Below, in pieces: positions 59,632 through 64,000 of a stretch of 64,000 nucleotides of DNA (position 1 is the first letter of the stretch; each line of letters opens with the position of its first letter). A model generated the notes under the pieces. That model had not been told where the DNA came from. It did no database searches and was given only the letters and a program-made list of their open reading frames with translations. This stretch comes from a virus: the IMG/VR virus record IMGVR_UViG_3300035698_007036, positions 1 through 64,000 of that record. One strand, written 5' to 3'. Both the position numbers and the translations under genes were made by a program.

Positions 59632-60216
59632 ATGGCTAATGAGTGCTGTCAGATTGTTAGCGATCTAGATCTTGGTTTAGAGGCATGTATAATTTCTATA
59701 AATGTCAGTAGTAATACTGAAACATTTTGGTTATGTAACGAGGTCAAACTTGGCCCTACTATAGGCACTGTATCTATATCAGCCTATGCTAACAGTAGAG
59801 TGTACGTGGGATGTCCCAGTAAAGCTGGCGTTTCTGTAAATTGGATGAGGCGTTATGATTGTGATGATAACGTTGTACACTTTTTGAATAATGGTCAGGG
59901 ACAGTCTTATATATCAGGAGAAACTGCAGGATTGGTTGAGATAATTAATACTACTGGCCGAACATATCCTGTAATCAGTGCCAGTGCTTCGTCGGGACCG
60001 GCTTCAACTTATATGAAGACTGACAGGGAGGATGGTTTTGGGTTAACGTACTCTGGAGACCCTTGGAATTTTGATACATCCGATTTGGAAACCATTGTAA
60101 TAGATAATTTCGGAGTGGCGGCTGGAAATATGTATTTACAGAATTTTGATCTAACCCTAACCCCAGGAACTTTACCAGTGGCAAATTTCTCATTTATGTT
60201 TTTTATTGACGATTAA
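59632..60216 (+). CDS. Distal tail structural protein, unknown family
   Basis: 194 residues, starting 3 nt after the previous stop with an RBS-like gaggaggac. Beta-rich and Ser/Gly-rich with eight or so cysteines in the first half (for example NECC, RRYDCDD) and an aromatic C-terminus. The many cysteines suggest disulphides or metal binding unlike the giant protein. Position in the tail-tip cluster suggests a structural role. Confidence 0.6.
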   Translation: MANECCQIVSDLDLGLEACIISINVSSNTETFWLCNEVKLGPTIGTVSISAYANSRVYVGCPSKAGVSVNWMRRYDCDDNVVHFLNNGQGQSYISGETAGLVEIINTTGRTYPVISASASSGPASTYMKTDREDGFGLTYSGDPWNFDTSDLETIVIDNFGVAAGNMYLQNFDLTLTPGTLPVANFSFMFFIDD

Positions 60217-60228
60217 GGGGGATGTACT

Positions 60229-60516
60229 ATGGCAGATGAAATGCAACCGGGAGTACAATATAAACTAAGAGCTGGTTCTCCCATGCCCACAACTGGTGGA
60301 AAGTTTGTATGGCATACATTTAAAGTTGAAAAATTTTTAGTAGAGAATTATATTTGTACTGAAGATCTACCAGGAAGCGACGATTTTAGAGGTCAGGGTG
60401 GGGATTACATTTCGGCCAGTTTTTCTAGAGTAGGGGTGAGAGGTGGCACAGTTTTTCAGGGTAAGAAAACCAAAAGCCCTACATTTATTGAAGAAGATGA
60501 TCCAGAAATGGGTTAA
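60229..60516 (+). CDS. Small tail-region protein
   Basis: 95 residues with an aagggggat RBS. An SH3-like beta sequence (VQYKLRAGSPMPTTGGKFVWHTFKVEKF) is followed by a Gly-rich loop and an acidic end. No family recognised; a distal-tail partner is likely by position. Confidence 0.55.
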   Translation: MADEMQPGVQYKLRAGSPMPTTGGKFVWHTFKVEKFLVENYICTEDLPGSDDFRGQGGDYISASFSRVGVRGGTVFQGKKTKSPTFIEEDDPEMG

Positions 60517-60531
60517 TAAAGGGAGTGTGTT

Positions 60532-60786
60532 ATGGCAGATAGTCCGGTGGATTTCATAGAATGTACGTCGTTAAACATATCTTATGATGTTATGGGTATA
60601 GCCACGTTAAGTTTTACTGTTGTTCATAATTATTATTCTGCTAGCATGCTATCAAGTTATAAAGAGATAGGACCTGTTGGTGGTCAGACATTCAGTGGTT
60701 ATATAACTGATGCTTATATGAGTGCTATATTAAAAACTGACGGTTGGTATGAGACTCAAGTAACTCTTATAACTACAACTAATTAA
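60532..60786 (+). CDS. Small tail-region protein
   Basis: 84 residues with gggagtgtg upstream. Beta-rich with a hydrophobic core (LSFTVVHNYYSA, GWYETQVTLITTT). The opening FIECTSLNISYDVMGIATLSFTV resembles a strand-turn-strand unit common in tail-tip domains. No named family. Confidence 0.55.
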   Translation: MADSPVDFIECTSLNISYDVMGIATLSFTVVHNYYSASMLSSYKEIGPVGGQTFSGYITDAYMSAILKTDGWYETQVTLITTTN

Positions 60787-60798
60787 GGAGAAACTGAT

Positions 60799-60999
60799 AT
60801 GGCATGTGGCGGGTGTGCGAGAAGACAAGCAGCAAAAAGTGCTAACGCAGCTAACCCAGTTATGGGTGGATATAGATATCTTACCGATGTTCAAATAAGA
60901 GCAAGACTTGAGGCTTATAAAAAAAGATACTGTAATGAATGTAGTAAAAGATACGAATGTGACTATTCTTCGTACATAACATGTAAGAATATCACTTAA
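60799..60999 (+). CDS. Small Cys-rich protein
   Basis: 66 residues with a good aaggagaaac RBS. It contains six cysteines: CGGC near the N-terminus and CNEC, C and C near the C-terminus (residues about 49-62), arranged like a zinc-binding or disulphide knot. The middle is a basic helix. Possibly a small structural clamp. No family recognised. Confidence 0.6.
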   Translation: MACGGCARRQAAKSANAANPVMGGYRYLTDVQIRARLEAYKKRYCNECSKRYECDYSSYITCKNIT

Positions 61000-61004
61000 T
61001 AATG

Positions 61005-61018
61005 TAACTTATATAGAT
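61005..61018 (+). promoter_or_regulatory. Partial relative of the candidate promoter motif
   Basis: TAACTTATATAGAT resembles the 10813 and 28454 motifs with an internal gap (TAAC and TATAGAT shared). It stands in a 40-nt leader before the gene at 61040. The match is weak by itself. Confidence 0.2.
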
Positions 61019-61039
61019 ATAGAAAAGGAGGAAGTTGTT

Positions 61040-61708
61040 ATGGCCATTATTATAGGATTTGCCACCCAGGTAGGGGGAGATTTTGTTGGGGCCTGTGCGA
61101 CATCGGTAAGTTGGGGTTACAGCCCTAATGTACAGAGACTTTATTGTCTAGGACCACCGGCTCAGGCAGCGTACAGTATTGAAAAACCAACAGAAAATTT
61201 AACTATAGCGATTTACCAAGAAACTGGTGGACCTTCTACCCATGATGTCTCTGCCAGTGAATCTTGTGACGATCTTATTACCATTTCGGCAGCAGTTGAT
61301 CCAGGCTCTTGCGTTGGGTCAGTAGATGGAGTTTCAGGCGTGTGGTATTTAACTAGTTATGGTTATTCTAAAGGTGACCCACTTCTACCAGGTACGGAAA
61401 CCTGGACCATGACAAGATGGGTTGACGGGGCAGACCCAATTTTGTCCCCTGCTCCAACACACTTTATTAGGAATGCTGCGGAAGCACAGGCGTCTGTAGA
61501 GACGGGAACCATTTGCGGTGTAAATTGGGATAGTAATTATGCTATTCTGGAGGGTCGAACTGGAAGTGTTTCAGCCGGGTCACTTGGCCAGTCTAATTCC
61601 ACTTATTATGGCGTAGCAACATCAGTAGGCGGAGCAGCTGCTCCAGCTGGGGATACATATAACGGCAGTGCCAGTTGTCCTGTTACCCCATTATGGACTG
61701 GTGTTTAA
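61040..61708 (+). CDS. Tail-tip / virion structural protein
   Basis: 222 residues with an aaaggaggaag RBS. It starts MAIIIGFATQVGGDFVGAC and is beta-rich with five cysteines and much Gly/Ser/Ala. The C-terminal GLN-type stretch (SLGQSNSTYYGVATSVGG) looks like a fibre or tip adaptor. No named family. Confidence 0.6.
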   Translation: MAIIIGFATQVGGDFVGACATSVSWGYSPNVQRLYCLGPPAQAAYSIEKPTENLTIAIYQETGGPSTHDVSASESCDDLITISAAVDPGSCVGSVDGVSGVWYLTSYGYSKGDPLLPGTETWTMTRWVDGADPILSPAPTHFIRNAAEAQASVETGTICGVNWDSNYAILEGRTGSVSAGSLGQSNSTYYGVATSVGGAAAPAGDTYNGSASCPVTPLWTGV

Positions 61709-61726
61709 TTAGAAAGGATTAAAGGC

Positions 61727-62161
61727 ATGGATAGTTTTAGCATATCAGAAATATACACTTTGGAATTAAGATGGAAAGACGTGTTATATGAGACGGACAA
61801 TATATGTAAATTTGTAGGTGCTTATTTTGCTGGTCCTGCCCTAAGTAACGCTGAAAAGATAGGCTGCAATGATAGTATTAGGTTGGATTTTTTTAAACAG
61901 TATACTATTGTTATAAGAAATGCATATGTAGCAAGATTTTCTTGGTCTGAGGTAGTTTACGCTGTGGATGGCACTGTTGCCCTTAAGGATGCCAAAATGG
62001 AACATGACAAGTTGAACAAGGTACCTAAGCTGACGGCCCCGGATTACATAGTAATAGACACACATGACCATGAGTCTGATATCCACGTTTATAATTTAAA
62101 TTACACATCTTATGTTGTAAATGAGAATCATATCATGTACAATTTCATTAAGGGGAGATAG
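61727..62161 (+). CDS. Tail-region protein of unknown function
   Basis: 144 residues with an aaaggatt RBS. Mixed alpha/beta, aromatic-rich. Two His-Asp pairs occur near the end (VIDTHDHESDIHVYN), which may bind metal but do not match a known enzyme. It overlaps nothing; the next gene begins 3 nt after its stop. Confidence 0.55.
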   Translation: MDSFSISEIYTLELRWKDVLYETDNICKFVGAYFAGPALSNAEKIGCNDSIRLDFFKQYTIVIRNAYVARFSWSEVVYAVDGTVALKDAKMEHDKLNKVPKLTAPDYIVIDTHDHESDIHVYNLNYTSYVVNENHIMYNFIKGR

Positions 62162-62163
62162 GG

Positions 62164-62505
62164 ATGGCACCAAGAGGACGAAATAGATTTTGTGGTAGAG
62201 ATGATTTTTGGGAGCATGTCTATGGTACTACAGCGTCTGGTAATCTACCAGATTGGAAGAAAGATGACCATGAGGGACATTGTTGGGCACAGTGTCCGTA
62301 TTCTACCCAAAGCAGTACATTAAGAACAAGGCTTTTGTTAGAGTTAGGAGACTCTGATCCTTTACCAACTAAAGTAGATCATACCGATAGTGGCAAAGTC
62401 CATTATATGAGAACACAAAGTAAAGGAAGTGCGTGGGGATTTGAATGTACATATGACAATTGCCCTTACTATTTGTCTAATGGGCGAAGATACTTTTATG
62501 TTTAG
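62164..62505 (+). CDS. Small Cys/His-rich tail-region protein
   Basis: 113 residues. Six cysteines and several histidines (HCWAQCPY, then CTYDNCPYYL) give a zinc-binding look. It starts 3 nt after the previous stop with ggggag upstream. Trp/Tyr-rich. No known family. A metal-stabilised tip component is a guess. Confidence 0.55.
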   Translation: MAPRGRNRFCGRDDFWEHVYGTTASGNLPDWKKDDHEGHCWAQCPYSTQSSTLRTRLLLELGDSDPLPTKVDHTDSGKVHYMRTQSKGSAWGFECTYDNCPYYLSNGRRYFYV

Positions 62506-62516
62506 GAGGAAATAAA

Positions 62517-63488
62517 ATGGCGTTAAACGTTGACACACAAGATCTTACGAATTATCCTGGAACTGTTAAGAGGGTTTCTATCGACACAAGTTCCATCGTG
62601 CCCGCCGGTTATGAGGGGGACGAGAAAATCGTTATGACAGGATCAACTACGGCTTACAGTGACAACACAGCAAGAACTGCTATTCAGTCTCTTTATATAA
62701 CTGATTTTAAAACAGGTTGGTTAAAGAGTTCTGGTTTTGCTGGCTCTGGCGGAAAATTCGATTTGGATTTAACTCATTACAGTTTTATGTTGAAGTTCGA
62801 CAGTACCGCAAGTGGTACTGATAGCTTAGGTTACTATCAAGTGGATTTAGATTATGGTACAACGCCCATCTCAGGCGAAGCTATTGCGGCTGATATGGAA
62901 ACAAAAATTAGGGCCTTGACAATGGCAACTGCAGATACTGGGTTCTCATTGGCTTACAAGAATGCTTCTGTAGAATTTATGAACAGTAAGTTTTATATAA
63001 TTTCTGGAAGTATTGGTGAGTACTATACTGGTTCTAATAGGACATCTGTTAGAGTTAAAGCCGCGAACACTAACGACTGTACATCAGAACTAGGATTTGA
63101 CATGAATATGAACAGTGAACTAATGGCGGCTGTTTCTGTTAAAGAGGCTGCTCTAGGTGCTAATTATACATTAGGTACTACACCGCTTACTATAGGTGCT
63201 GGTACTGGTGTGGCGGCAGGTGATGCTATGATGATCACTGACGGTACCAGTACTGATTATTTTACCGCTCTTACTGGAACAACCGATACATCGGTTGTAG
63301 TAGCAGTCAGTGCAACCAATGATTTTGACGGTATAGCCAGTAGCTATGCCACTGTTTCTGGGACTAAAGTACAGCTTCTTAGAGAGCAGGATCCGGACTC
63401 TGGGCCTACATCGTGGTATACAGATATGGATTCCATCGCTCGTTGGGCTATTAAAACAATGATAAATCAGATTGATTATAGCTCTTAA
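62517..63488 (+). CDS. Virion structural protein, Thr/Ala-rich
   Basis: 323 residues with an aggaggaaa RBS. Beta-rich with long Thr/Ser/Gly/Ala stretches (AALGANYTLGTTPLTIGAGTG), and a C-terminal helix with SIARWAIKTMINQID. Codon use is regular, as in the capsid and tube genes, so it may be made in high amounts. Position suggests a tail or fibre subunit. No named family. Confidence 0.6.
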   Translation: MALNVDTQDLTNYPGTVKRVSIDTSSIVPAGYEGDEKIVMTGSTTAYSDNTARTAIQSLYITDFKTGWLKSSGFAGSGGKFDLDLTHYSFMLKFDSTASGTDSLGYYQVDLDYGTTPISGEAIAADMETKIRALTMATADTGFSLAYKNASVEFMNSKFYIISGSIGEYYTGSNRTSVRVKAANTNDCTSELGFDMNMNSELMAAVSVKEAALGANYTLGTTPLTIGAGTGVAAGDAMMITDGTSTDYFTALTGTTDTSVVVAVSATNDFDGIASSYATVSGTKVQLLREQDPDSGPTSWYTDMDSIARWAIKTMINQIDYSS

Positions 63489-63498
63489 GGAGAATTAA

Positions 63499-63993
63499 AT
63501 GGCTGAGTTTTTTATACGTAATAGTCTTAATCCTAGTAAAGTTGTTCTTTGCGGTATAACATACCGACAGGTTACACCTAAAGGTAACGACGGCGAAGCT
63601 ATATGGGTTGTAGAAATAGCTACAAATGAACTGGATATCAATGACGATACTATAGCTTCGGAGTATCTTAATTTAGTAGACCTGTCCTACCTTGAAGATG
63701 AGATAACTGAAGCGGTGGTAAGGATTTCTACCAAGGTAGATTGGTCACCTCTAATAACAGATACTAGAGCTCCGTATGTTGAATCAGTTTTTCCTGCTGA
63801 GTATGAAGTTCCATTAGAAACTTCTATAGAGGTGGTAATAAGGGAGATATTACCAGCGGCTGGTATAGATATTGATTCCATAACTATGAGTGTAGCCGAC
63901 TTTGATGTGTCAAACGAATTGGAAATAACTGGAGATCCTTATGATTACAAAGTAAAATGGTCACCATTCATAAGGGTACAGGACGAATATTAA
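63499..63993 (+). CDS. Ig-like-domain structural protein
   Basis: 164 residues, complete in the window (TAA at 63991-63993), with an aaggagaa RBS. The C-terminal half is an SbsA/Big-like Ig domain (TRAPYVESVFPAEYEVPLET followed by an IREILPAAGID segment). Such domains decorate phage fibres and tail surfaces. An RBS (ggagagt) for a further gene follows at the window end. Confidence 0.6.
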   Translation: MAEFFIRNSLNPSKVVLCGITYRQVTPKGNDGEAIWVVEIATNELDINDDTIASEYLNLVDLSYLEDEITEAVVRISTKVDWSPLITDTRAPYVESVFPAEYEVPLETSIEVVIREILPAAGIDIDSITMSVADFDVSNELEITGDPYDYKVKWSPFIRVQDEY

Positions 63994-64000
63994 GGAGAGT

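Noticed and set aside
1-64000. tRNA genes, CRISPR arrays, insertion sequences, integrase or attachment sites
   Set aside because: Reading both strands gave no cloverleaf with a GGTTCGAATCC-type arm, no regularly spaced direct repeats outside coding repeats, and no transposase or recombinase gene.

Overview
The window is a 64 kb stretch of a tailed double-stranded DNA phage (Caudoviricetes), and almost all of it is the virion module of what is probably a jumbo or huge phage. Every gene I accept lies on the + strand, packed with short gaps or overlaps of 1-20 nt. TAA, TAG and TGA all act as stops, so the genetic code is standard. Most genes have a clear AGGAGG-like ribosome-binding site (RBS), which argues against a Bacteroidetes host. 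The host cannot be named from the sequence. I see no tRNA, CRISPR array, integrase, insertion sequence or attachment site.

Layout. (1) 1-7.8 kb, accessory and early-virion genes: a coiled-coil protein, an actin/Hsp70-fold ATPase, an M15 peptidase (lysin type), a cold-shock protein, a conserved zinc-ribbon phage protein, a deoxynucleoside monophosphate kinase, an HD-domain hydrolase, a tandem paralogous pair and several small unknowns. (2) 7.8-18.4 kb, packaging and head: probable small terminase, a terminase ATPase paralog without nuclease domain, full-length TerL (TTG start), a membrane-anchored protein, portal, prohead protease, scaffold, decoration-like proteins and major capsid protein. 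(3) 18.4-25.2 kb: a small membrane protein, virion surface proteins and a 763-residue PKD-like/carbohydrate-binding protein. (4) 25.2-32.4 kb: head-tail connectors, a two-domain tail tube protein and two tail-assembly-chaperone-position genes, possibly joined by -1 frameshifting. (5) 32.5-56.6 kb: one 24.1 kb gene for a protein of about 8,043 residues. (6) 56.6-64 kb: tail hub, spike-like and distal tail proteins.

The standout is the giant protein. Its C-terminal half has a TP901-type tape measure core (near residues 4395-4675), transmembrane segments, repeated GG...SPGE motifs, 40-residue tandem repeats and a run of twelve 9-residue repeats. Its N-terminal half carries a DFDGD active-site motif with other elements in the order seen in beta-prime/YonO/crAss-type RNA polymerases, followed by a complete PD-(D/E)XK (RecB/Cas4-like) nuclease motif set. 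I read it as a tape measure fused to a virion RNA polymerase and a nuclease that would be delivered through the tail with the DNA. Only two cysteines were noticed in the whole protein.

No contractile sheath gene is seen. The tube protein repeats a tail-tube motif in two places about 337 residues apart, as in T5 pb6, so a long non-contractile tail built of trimeric rings is likely. The longest gene-free gap is 174 nt (28449-28622).
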